NCBI GenBank assembly: GCA_050259035.1
Contig: JBLMZW010000033.1
Span: 1-27,712, forward strand
Direction: 5' to 3'
Source: JBLMZW01 sp050259035
Lineage (GTDB): Bacteria > Bacillota > Syntrophomonadia > Syntrophomonadales > DTU052
DNA: 27,712 nt
Under the pieces are notes generated by a model. The model worked only from the letters and a program-made list of their open reading frames with translations. It searched no databases and had not been told where the DNA came from. A program made the translations under genes and the position numbers. Positions 7,953 to 14,646 of this stretch are shown here, in pieces (position 1 is the first letter of the stretch; the number at the start of each line of letters is the position of its first letter).

Positions 7953-8547
7953 CAGCACTAATGAAATCTCCTACTTTTGATGGGTCTTTGCCCCCTCCCG
8001 GATATTCGACTCCACTAGATACGTCCACCGCCATAGGCCGTATTTGACGAATAACCTCTGAAACATTAAAGTTGTTTAATCCTCCTGCAATTATCACATT
8101 CCCAATACTTGAGATACCTCTTAGCCAATCCCAGTTAAAAGTACAGCCGCAACCACCATAAGCCGCAGCGTAATAGGTATCAAAAAGCAGGGCCCAAACC
8201 GGCCACGCGTTTATCTGCTCATAACATACTGGCCCACGGGGGCGGAAGGTCTTGATTACGGGACAGGGTACTTCCATAGCATATTCAATTGTCTCACTGC
8301 CATGGAGCTGAACAAGATCTAACCGGCAATCATGTATTATGTCAATAAGGGACAGCAAGGGCTCGTCAACAAATACTCCTATCCGCTTGATATCAAGGGA
8401 ACTATCCAGATTGATACGAGATGCTTCCTCTGGTGTTAATTGCCTGGGGCTGGGGGCAAAAACTTCACCCACAGCCCATGCCCCCGCATTTTGGGCGACT
8501 AGCGCTTCATCCAGGGTTTTAATTCCGCATATTTTTATTAGGGTCAT
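7885..8547 (-). CDS. trpF: Phosphoribosylanthranilate isomerase
   Basis: TrpF converts phosphoribosylanthranilate to CdRP, the third step from chorismate to tryptophan. The KICGI N-terminus with the catalytic Cys, VQLHG, the Asp-bearing FDTYY segment, AGGLNNFNV and VDVSSGVE phosphate-binding loops are all present. The 220 residues include a tail of about 20 beyond the usual end (after FISAVR), and this tail lies over the 3' end of the convergent gene. Its ATG is 2 nt after the trpC stop, with GGGGAA as ribosome binding site. It is the last gene of the trp operon; no trpB or trpA follows, and no terminator hairpin is obvious. Confidence 0.95.
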   Translation of the reverse strand: MTLIKICGIKTLDEALVAQNAGAWAVGEVFAPSPRQLTPEEASRINLDSSLDIKRIGVFVDEPLLSLIDIIHDCRLDLVQLHGSETIEYAMEVPCPVIKTFRPRGPVCYEQINAWPVWALLFDTYYAAAYGGCGCTFNWDWLRGISSIGNVIIAGGLNNFNVSEVIRQIRPMAVDVSSGVEYPGGGKDPSKVGDFISAVRQADLQLGSGEPCPKGQNPAT

Positions 8548-8549
8548 AT

Positions 8550-9326
8550 TTATTCCCCGTTAAATAGATTGGCAAGCTGTCTGGTCTGGCAGGCAATATC
8601 AGCAGAAGTGACCAGGGCTTCACCCACCAGAATGGCTTGAAACCCACAATTTTTTAGAATCATTAGATCTTCGGTTTTACTTATTCCACTTTCACTAATT
8701 GCCAACCGGTTTGAAGGAATTAAAGGGCCCAGGTCTATGCTGGTTCTTAAATCTACCGTAAAATCCTTAAGGTTACGGTTATTTACCCCAATCACCCGGG
8801 CAGGCGTATCCAATGCCTTCTTGAGGTCAACTTTATCGTGAATCTCTACTAGTGGTTCCAAACCTAAATCAAAGCATTTTCCGACCAGGTAAAGGAGTTC
8901 GGGGTATTCCAGAACAGTGGCAATGAGAAGAACCGCGCTGGCCCCAAGTTGTCTGGTCTGAATCAATTGAATTTCGTCTATAATAAAATCTTTACGCAGT
9001 ATGGGCAATTGCACTTTACTGCAAATTTCCGGAATAAAAAGGTTATTCCCCTTGAAAAAGTTTTTATCAGTAATGACTGACAAAGCCGCGGCACCATTGG
9101 CCGCATATATTTCTGCCAGAGTATATGGGTCATAGTTATTTAAGAAATCCCCTTTACTCGGGGAAGCCTTTTTTATTTCGGCAATTAAGGCCAGTTGGTT
9201 GGCACCGGAGGTCAAGCTGTCGATAAAGGATGGTACGGCACCGGCTTCCCAATGCTCATGGGGGTTTAATTCCTTACGCAGTTCTTTTATTTCCTGTTGT
9301 TTAACTCTTAATATCTCATTCAGCAC
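8550..9326 (-). CDS. trpC: Indole-3-glycerol phosphate synthase
   Basis: TrpC closes the indole ring of CdRP to give indole-3-glycerol phosphate. The 258-residue protein carries the family landmarks: LIAEIKKASPSKG (catalytic Glu and Lys), LRKDFIIDEIQL, GASAVLLIATVL, VIGVNNRNLKDF, ISESGI and AILVGEAL. It starts at GTG 9326 behind GGAG seven nt upstream and overlaps the end of trpD by 7 nt, indicating translational coupling. Confidence 0.95.
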   Translation of the reverse strand: MLNEILRVKQQEIKELRKELNPHEHWEAGAVPSFIDSLTSGANQLALIAEIKKASPSKGDFLNNYDPYTLAEIYAANGAAALSVITDKNFFKGNNLFIPEICSKVQLPILRKDFIIDEIQLIQTRQLGASAVLLIATVLEYPELLYLVGKCFDLGLEPLVEIHDKVDLKKALDTPARVIGVNNRNLKDFTVDLRTSIDLGPLIPSNRLAISESGISKTEDLMILKNCGFQAILVGEALVTSADIACQTRQLANLFNGE

Positions 9327-10342
9327 AACGTTACTCCATCCCGGCTGTAACTGATCATATTACGCAAGGTATTAAGGGCCTTCCCGGAATCAATATTCTC
9401 CCCTGCTAATGCCAGTCCATCAGCGATTCCAGCCGTCTTGCCGGCAGTAACCAAAGCAGCCGCGGAATTCAAAAGTACGGCTTCACGACACGCCCCTGGC
9501 TGCCCCTCTAAAACCTGCATAATAATTCGGGCGTTAACCTCGGTGTTTGCTCCATGAATTTGATCCAGTGGCCCTGGTGTAATCCCATAATCCAACGGGT
9601 TAATATAGTAGGTGTTAATTTCCTGCGCGTTAACGTCATAAACCAGAGTTTGACCTACCGGGCTTATTTCATCCATACCATTGGCCGCGTGAACCACCAG
9701 GGCCCGTTTGCGCCCCAGTTTAGCCAGGGCCCGCGCAATTGTACCCTGGATATTTTGATCCGCTACTCCCATAACCTGATAGGTAAGGGGAAAGGGGTTG
9801 ATCAATGGCCCTAGAAAATTAAAAATTGTAGCAATACCCATACTCTTCCGTAATGAAGAAACCTGCTTCATGATGGGATGATAATAGGGAGCAAACAGAA
9901 AAGTGATCCCCACCTTTTCCAGAAGACTTAGAGCCTCGTCAGGTTTTAGATCAATCCTGACTCCCAGGGTTTCCAAAACGTCAGCACTGCCTACCCGGCT
10001 AGTAACCGCCCGGTTTCCGTGTTTGGCCACCGGCACTCCACAGGCCGCCACCACCAATGCCGTAGCAGTTGAAATATTAAACGTTGAATGACCATCCCCA
10101 CCGGTACCGCAGGTATCAATCAACTCTAAATCAGTTTTAACGGTAAGAGTATGCTCTTGCAGGGCTTGAACGAAACCGAATAACTCCTCCTCGTTTTCTC
10201 TCCTTACCCGCATCGCGGTTAAGAAGGCGGATGCCTGAACATCGCTGATACTATCCCTTAATAACATATTGGCTACCTGATAAGCCTCTTGGGCAGATAG
10301 TGTTCCACCACCTACCACCTGATGTAAGAACTGTTCAAACAC
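9320..10342 (-). CDS. trpD: Anthranilate phosphoribosyltransferase
   Basis: TrpD joins anthranilate to PRPP. The glycine-rich PRPP-binding segment DTCGTGGDGHSTFN, KHGNRAVTSRVGSAD, NFLGPLINP and the C-terminal MDEISPVGQT are intact. An ATG exists at 10351 (343 residues), but it abuts the purine run and leaves no spacing. GTG 10342 lies 9 nt after AGGAG and yields FEQFLHQVVGGGTLSAQEA, close to the usual TrpD N-terminus, so I prefer it (340 residues). It begins 65-75 nt after the trpG stop, the only real gap in the operon, and a TRAP-type triplet array covers this start region. Confidence 0.94.
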   Translation of the reverse strand: MFEQFLHQVVGGGTLSAQEAYQVANMLLRDSISDVQASAFLTAMRVRRENEEELFGFVQALQEHTLTVKTDLELIDTCGTGGDGHSTFNISTATALVVAACGVPVAKHGNRAVTSRVGSADVLETLGVRIDLKPDEALSLLEKVGITFLFAPYYHPIMKQVSSLRKSMGIATIFNFLGPLINPFPLTYQVMGVADQNIQGTIARALAKLGRKRALVVHAANGMDEISPVGQTLVYDVNAQEINTYYINPLDYGITPGPLDQIHGANTEVNARIIMQVLEGQPGACREAVLLNSAAALVTAGKTAGIADGLALAGENIDSGKALNTLRNMISYSRDGVTLC

Positions 10343-10375
10343 TCTTCTCATCTCCTCTCAACTCATCTAAAACTC
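10342..10375 (-). promoter_or_regulatory. Predicted TRAP-binding array over the trpD ribosome binding site (7 triplets)
   Basis: In the mRNA sense (minus strand) seven triplets follow one another with 2-3 nt spacers: GAG (10375-10373), UAG (10369-10367), GAG (10364-10362), GAG (10359-10357), GAG (10354-10352), GAG (10349-10347), GAG (10344-10342). Spacers are 3,2,2,2,2,2. They include the Shine-Dalgarno sequence and both candidate start codons. TRAP (MtrB) binds such GAG/UAG repeats in Bacillus when loaded with tryptophan. No mtrB gene is visible in the window. Confidence 0.75.
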
Positions 10376-10416
10376 AATTCTGTGCCCTACCCATTGCACA
10401 TCCTGCCAAACAGCCA

Positions 10417-11028
10417 CTATTGCACCAAAATAATTTCGGCTTTTTTGTTTCGGTTCCAGTTTTCTGAGATTTGGAGAAAATTCATTATTAGCCTCTTGCC
10501 TGCTTTGGTCATAATACTCTCAGGGTGAAATTGGACCCCTTCAGTCGGATAACTACGATGACGGATGCCCATGATTTCTCCAGCCTCACTGCGAGCGCTT
10601 ATCTGCAAACAGGAGGGCAGGGTGTTTTCCGTTACTATCAGAGAATGATACCGCGCGGCGGAAAAAGGGTTCTCCACTCCCTGATAAATACCAAGGCCAT
10701 CGTGATGAATAGGGGATACTTTACCATGCATCATGCGGTAGTTTATAACCACCTCCCCTCCGAAAGCATTGGCAATAGCTTGATGTCCCAGGCACACACC
10801 CAGGATCGGTATATCCCGATAAAAATGTTTAATTACGGCTAAGGATATACCCGCTTCCTGCGGGGTTGAGGGCCCGGGTGATATGATTATCGCCGATGGT
10901 TTTAAGGCTTCAATTTCAGACAACTGCAAACGGTCATTCAAGCTTACTAATACTTCCTGACCAGATTCCTCAATATATTGAACCAGGTTATATGTGAAAG
11001 AGTCATAATTATCGATGACCAAAATCAA
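10417..11028 (-). CDS. trpG: Anthranilate synthase component II (glutamine amidotransferase)
   Basis: A 203-residue class I glutamine amidotransferase that supplies ammonia to TrpE. It has DNYDSFTYNL at the N-terminus, ISPGPSTPQEAG, the nucleophile loop GVCLGHQAIANAFGG and the VQFHPES catalytic His-Glu pair. It starts at TTG 11028 inside the end of trpE (TTGA overlap) behind GGAGGG. In many Firmicutes this subunit also serves para-aminobenzoate synthase; no pabB is nearby, so such a double role cannot be judged here. Confidence 0.95.
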   Translation of the reverse strand: MILVIDNYDSFTYNLVQYIEESGQEVLVSLNDRLQLSEIEALKPSAIIISPGPSTPQEAGISLAVIKHFYRDIPILGVCLGHQAIANAFGGEVVINYRMMHGKVSPIHHDGLGIYQGVENPFSAARYHSLIVTENTLPSCLQISARSEAGEIMGIRHRSYPTEGVQFHPESIMTKAGKRLIMNFLQISENWNRNKKAEIILVQ

Positions 11029-12512
11029 ATCTTTCCCTCCGCATCTAGAATAGCGATCATCAAGGCCTTAGCCTTATTAACGGTTTCCTGCTCCTCTAAT
11101 TCAGGATCGCTGTCGGCAACAATTCCCGCTCCACTTTGTACGTAAAAATAGCCGTCTAAGCAGGTAACGGCCCGAATAGTAATGCAGGCATCCAAATCAC
11201 CGTTAAAACCTAAATACCCGATTCCCCCTCCATAAGGTCCCCTTGAATCCTCTTCCAGATTGTAAATTATCTCCATAGCCTTGCGCTTGGGAGCACCGGT
11301 CAGGGTACCGGCTGGAAAACAAGACAAAAAAGCTTGTAAAGAACTTACCGATGGTTTCAAGTCGCCGTCCACAGTAGAAACCAGATGAACCACATGAGAG
11401 CAGGATTCTATTATCATAAATTCTCTCACTTTTACCGTACCTGCCCGGCAAACTCTTCCGACGTCGTTTCGGCCCAGATCAACCAGCATAAGGTGCTCGG
11501 CGCGTTCTTTATCGTCTGACAAGAGTTCCCGTTTAAGCTCTGCATCCTTAGTCGGGCTGCCGGTAATCTTCCGGGTTCCGGCTATAGGACGAGTAGTTAC
11601 TCGCCTATTTATCACTCTGGCCAGCATTTCCGGTGAAGACCCAAACAAGGCAAGATTTCCAGTATCCAAAAAAAACATGTAGGGGGAAGGATTTACCTCG
11701 CGCAAAGAAAGATACACTTTCCAGGGCGGTACTTTAGCTAATCGCTTCCATCGCCGGGAAAGAACTACCTGAAAAATATCGCCTACCCTTATATGATCTT
11801 TTGCCGTTTTTACCATGGAATGATAACAGGCCGGGGGAATGTTTACCTCGAATTCTCCCTCCGGCTGGGCAACCGGCTTTTTAGCGAAGTTGGGGCGGTG
11901 GTTGCATTGGCTGGCCAGGTCCATTATGCCTGCAATATCATGACAGGCAACTCCATAATTCTCGGTAGTCGCCTGTTCTTTTTCAATCCAGATAAGGACA
12001 CGTAGTATCTTTGAAAAACGATCATAGACAATAACCATACGGGGGACAAAGAAAAACTGGGTAGGATTGTCTTTATGCCGGGATTCCAGGTTGTGAATCT
12101 CTGGGCCCAAATCATAGTTCCAGAAGCCCATTAAACCGCCATAGAAAGGAATAAGGTCCAGGGGAGGAACCTTATGTTGACTCAGAAACTGATTTAAAGG
12201 GTCGACCGAGCTGGTATATCCTTTTACCGGGAAGCTGATTGTATGAAAAGCCTGACAGCCTATTATCGAATAACGTCCGTTTTCTGACCCGGCAAGACTT
12301 TCTAACAGACAGGAAGGAGGGTTGGGGTTAAGCTTTTCGTAAAGGACCGTAATATCCAACTCATCATAAGTACGTTCGGAATAGATTGGAACGAAATCGT
12401 ACTTAGCAGCCATCTCCAGGAAAGTTAACATCTCCGGCAAAAAGGTAGATGACATAGGCAAATTAAAACCAGCATCTGGAATGCTGGTATAGGCAGAATC
12501 TCTTCCACTCAT
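11025..12512 (-). CDS. trpE: Anthranilate synthase component I
   Basis: TrpE makes anthranilate from chorismate using ammonia from TrpG. The 495-residue protein shows the chorismate-binding core: FQVVLSRR, FGSSPEMLARV, RPIAGT, RAEHLMLVDLGRNDVGRV, HVVHLVSTV, FPAGTLTGAPK, GGIGYLGFNGD and QSGAGIVADSDPE. Its N-terminus is about 25-30 residues longer than usual before VPIYSERTYDELD, where the tryptophan-feedback region begins. ATG 12512 lies about 10 nt after GAGGAG. It is the first gene of trpEGDCF, under a good sigma-A promoter, and its ribosome binding site is embedded in a TRAP-type triplet array. Confidence 0.95.
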   Translation of the reverse strand: MSGRDSAYTSIPDAGFNLPMSSTFLPEMLTFLEMAAKYDFVPIYSERTYDELDITVLYEKLNPNPPSCLLESLAGSENGRYSIIGCQAFHTISFPVKGYTSSVDPLNQFLSQHKVPPLDLIPFYGGLMGFWNYDLGPEIHNLESRHKDNPTQFFFVPRMVIVYDRFSKILRVLIWIEKEQATTENYGVACHDIAGIMDLASQCNHRPNFAKKPVAQPEGEFEVNIPPACYHSMVKTAKDHIRVGDIFQVVLSRRWKRLAKVPPWKVYLSLREVNPSPYMFFLDTGNLALFGSSPEMLARVINRRVTTRPIAGTRKITGSPTKDAELKRELLSDDKERAEHLMLVDLGRNDVGRVCRAGTVKVREFMIIESCSHVVHLVSTVDGDLKPSVSSLQAFLSCFPAGTLTGAPKRKAMEIIYNLEEDSRGPYGGGIGYLGFNGDLDACITIRAVTCLDGYFYVQSGAGIVADSDPELEEQETVNKAKALMIAILDAEGKI

Positions 12513-12560
12513 CTCAGCTTTCTCTCCTCATCTCAAACTCATCTAAACTAATCTCACCTA
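12500..12560 (-). promoter_or_regulatory. Predicted TRAP-binding array over the trpE ribosome binding site (11 triplets)
   Basis: In the mRNA sense eleven GAG/UAG triplets occur in 61 nt. Their 5' ends are at 12560 (UAG), 12555 (GAG), 12550 (UAG), 12545 (UAG), 12540, 12534, 12529, 12524, 12515, 12510 and 12502 (all GAG). The first eight are spaced 2,2,2,2,3,2,2; the later gaps are 6,2,5. The array covers the Shine-Dalgarno site and the ATG at 12510-12512. Eleven is also the number of subunits in the TRAP ring. There is no obvious terminator/antiterminator pair, so translational repression is more likely than attenuation. Confidence 0.8.
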
Positions 12561-12597
12561 ATTAAGTTGTAAAGCAAAAATTATTCAGTAAAGTTAG

Positions 12598-12625
12598 TGT
12601 ATAGGCTGCAAACCTGTCCTGTCAA
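12598..12625 (-). promoter_or_regulatory. trp operon promoter
   Basis: On the minus strand a perfect TTGACA (12620-12625) is followed after 16 bp by TATACA (12598-12603). Transcription would start near 12591, giving a leader of about 80 nt that holds the triplet array. Confidence 0.78.
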
Positions 12626-12633
12626 ATGATTTT

Positions 12634-12662
12634 TTCACATTGATAGGCTAAACCAATATAAT
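12634..12662 (+). promoter_or_regulatory. Promoter of the endonuclease/phosphatase-fold gene
   Basis: TTCACA (12634-12639), a 17-bp spacer and a perfect TATAAT (12657-12662) lie on the plus strand, back to back with the trp promoter. An 8-bp inverted repeat TTCACATT / AATGTGAA (12634-12641 and 12660-12667) encloses it. Confidence 0.65.
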
Positions 12663-12729
12663 GTGAACATAAGTCAAAAAAACAAATCGTAAAGTAAATA
12701 TCAAATTAATCCCCGAGAGGGTGAGAAAG

Positions 12730-13416
12730 TTGAGACAGAATTTATCAGTGGCAACTTATAATATAAGACACGCTGAGGGAATTGATGGCCAGGTAGATCT
12801 TAACCGAATCGCGGAGGTTATCCAGAATCTGGACGTTGATATCATTGGCCTGCAAGAGGTAGACGATGGTTGGAAACGCAGCGGCAGGGTGAATCAGGCC
12901 AGCTACCTGGGAAGAAAATTGAACATGCACAGTGTGTTCGGGCCTGCTATTAAAAGGGGAAGGGCCCAGTTTGGCAATGCAATTCTTAGCCGATACCCCA
13001 TTCGTAGTTGGGATGCTATCCTTATGCCCAGCGATCGTGAAACACGAGGAATATTACGGGCCATAATTGATTTTGGCGGGGTGTCTGTTCAGTTTTTGAC
13101 TACTCATTTGGGACTGAGTAAAGTTGAAAGAATAAAACATCTTAACGAAATTCTGCTTCCTGCATTGGTTTCCCCCGGGCCCCTAATTCTATGCGGGGAT
13201 TTTAATTGCACCCCTGATCAACCGGAGATTACACTCTTAAAACAAGTTCTGAACGACACCTGCCCGGCGGATAATAACTATACCTTTTCTTCTAACAATC
13301 TTCGTGAAAAGATTGACTATGTGATGTGTTCTTTCGATATTCAAACAGTTGAGGCCAGCGTTTATAATTCATTGGCCTCTGATCATTGCCCACTCAAGGT
13401 AATTCTTAACTTTTAA
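12730..13416 (+). CDS. Endonuclease/exonuclease/phosphatase-fold hydrolase
   Basis: A roughly 230-residue EEP-superfamily protein with no signal peptide, so probably cytoplasmic. The metal and phosphate-binding motifs occur in the usual order: TYNIRHA (Asn), GLQEVD (metal-binding Glu), GNAILSRYP, TTHLGL (catalytic His), CGDFN (Asp, Asn), KIDYVM and SDHCPL (final Asp-His). This family includes DNA repair nucleases, sphingomyelinases and phosphodiesterases; the compact size resembles bacterial YafD/MglU-like members. The substrate is unknown. GTG 12721 would need a ribosome binding site with no spacing, whereas TTG 12730 follows AGGGTGA by 5 nt, so I prefer TTG. Confidence 0.87.
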   Translation: MRQNLSVATYNIRHAEGIDGQVDLNRIAEVIQNLDVDIIGLQEVDDGWKRSGRVNQASYLGRKLNMHSVFGPAIKRGRAQFGNAILSRYPIRSWDAILMPSDRETRGILRAIIDFGGVSVQFLTTHLGLSKVERIKHLNEILLPALVSPGPLILCGDFNCTPDQPEITLLKQVLNDTCPADNNYTFSSNNLREKIDYVMCSFDIQTVEASVYNSLASDHCPLKVILNF

Positions 13417-13435
13417 ACTTTCCAATCAGATGATT

Positions 13436-14416
13436 TTAATATTTCAACACTGAAATGCACTGGTCAAAGGCCTTTAAGGCTTCAACTGTTTTCTGATCAT
13501 ATATCCCGGTTGCTGGAATACAATTTACAACTTGAAAATATTTCAGAGCCCAAACCGTCTTGCTCCCAAACCGTCCGTCAGCGGCGATGGGAAGCCCTAA
13601 GGCTTTTAAACGCCATTGTAAATACACCACATCCTGCCCGGCAATACCTGCTTTAAGCTCTCTTTTAGGAAGAGGCGGGGGTGAAGGCAGACTGGAATCT
13701 ACAATCCTCACCGATGTTCCGGGAGGCACCATGGGATAGAGTTCCTCAACACATTGATTAAACATTCGAATACAGCCGTGGGAAGCATAAGAACCAATTG
13801 AACCGGGATTATTAGTTCCATGAACGCCGAATATTCCCCAGGGAACGTTTAAACCCATCCAGCGGGTCCCGAACCCTGAACCCCAGGCAACTCCTTTATG
13901 AATAACCTGCCAATCCCCCAAAGGGGTTGGTGTAGAGTAAGTGCCAACAGCCACGCGATATTGCTTGTGGAATCTTTGGCCAACCCTAACTGTCAGGGTT
14001 CTTGTTCCCCGGTCAATAATTATTGATACATCCGAACTTGGGTCGACATCCTCCAACCTTTGTTCGGCTAAAGCCTGGTAAAGTTCACACCAATCATCCT
14101 GGTTAAAAACACCGGTCGGTTTCATTCCTCGTAAAATCTGAAAAACCTTGACGGCTTCCTGGGTTCCTTGACCGTAAGACCCGTCAACTGTACCAGGGTT
14201 CAAACCCAGGAGGATAAGTTGTTCCTGCAATACAGTTATCATGGGCCCGATATTAGACTTTGATTCCATAGATATCTCAGGCAACGAAGAACCCGCACAG
14301 GAACATAATAAATCATATTCTTTGGTAGGTTCTGCCGCTATTGCTGATAAGGGAAAGAAAGTAGTACTAACCAACACAATTAGTCCGATTACCAGTTTGC
14401 GCAATGTAACAAGCAA
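13436..14416 (-). CDS. Secreted L,D-transpeptidase with two peptidoglycan-binding domains
   Basis: The 326-residue protein has a signal peptide (about 1-28, ending AIAAE). A peptidoglycan-binding domain 1 repeat follows (about 55-110, LQEQLILLGLNPGTVDG and GTQEAVKVFQ). The YkuD catalytic domain is at about 128-240 with VHGTNNPGSIG and the active-site SHGCIRM. After a Pro-rich linker comes a second peptidoglycan-binding repeat (about 258-315). It should form 3-3 cross-links or trim wall peptides outside the membrane. TTG 14416 lies four nt after AGGAGG; a second TTG four codons later is an alternative start. It is a single-gene unit convergent with the phosphatase-fold gene, 19 bp apart. Confidence 0.92.
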   Translation of the reverse strand: MLVTLRKLVIGLIVLVSTTFFPLSAIAAEPTKEYDLLCSCAGSSLPEISMESKSNIGPMITVLQEQLILLGLNPGTVDGSYGQGTQEAVKVFQILRGMKPTGVFNQDDWCELYQALAEQRLEDVDPSSDVSIIIDRGTRTLTVRVGQRFHKQYRVAVGTYSTPTPLGDWQVIHKGVAWGSGFGTRWMGLNVPWGIFGVHGTNNPGSIGSYASHGCIRMFNQCVEELYPMVPPGTSVRIVDSSLPSPPPLPKRELKAGIAGQDVVYLQWRLKALGLPIAADGRFGSKTVWALKYFQVVNCIPATGIYDQKTVEALKAFDQCISVLKY

Positions 14417-14472
14417 CCTCCTTTTAGACGCATGTCAATGTTTATTTTGTGATGGTTATGAATTATTGATGC

Positions 14473-14516
14473 AAGAGTTTTAAAAACTTCAATGAGACTT
14501 AGGCATGAAAACTCTT
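14473..14516. repeat. Inverted repeat AAGAGTTTT / AAAACTCTT
   Basis: A perfect 9-bp inverted repeat (14473-14481 and 14508-14516, 26-bp spacer) lies between the divergent L,D-transpeptidase and PAS genes. It could be an operator; no regulator is indicated. Confidence 0.35.
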
Positions 14517-14549
14517 CGTTCAGACTAAACAATAATACAGCTAATAATA

Positions 14550-14578
14550 TTGCTCATATTTGTCTGCAGGACTATTAA
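14550..14578 (+). promoter_or_regulatory. Possible promoter of the four-PAS gene
   Basis: TTGCTC (14550-14555) and TATTAA (14573-14578) with a 17-bp spacer, about 70 bp before the GTG start. Both hexamers deviate from consensus. Confidence 0.4.
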
Positions 14579-14646
14579 CCAAGTATGTAGAAGTTAGCCA
14601 TATATGGTAATCACGACCTGGGAACATTGGGAGGGGGGCGAAAAAA

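Noticed and set aside
12513..12597. T-box leader or classical peptide attenuator upstream of trpE
   Set aside because: The leader is only about 80 nt, has no T-box motif, no Trp-rich leader ORF and no terminator hairpin.
12721..12762. TRAP-type triplets at the start of the phosphatase-fold gene (GAGAGGGTGAGAAAGTTGAG)
   Set aside because: Only three GAG triplets with 5-6 nt gaps, outside the 2-3 nt spacing that TRAP needs.
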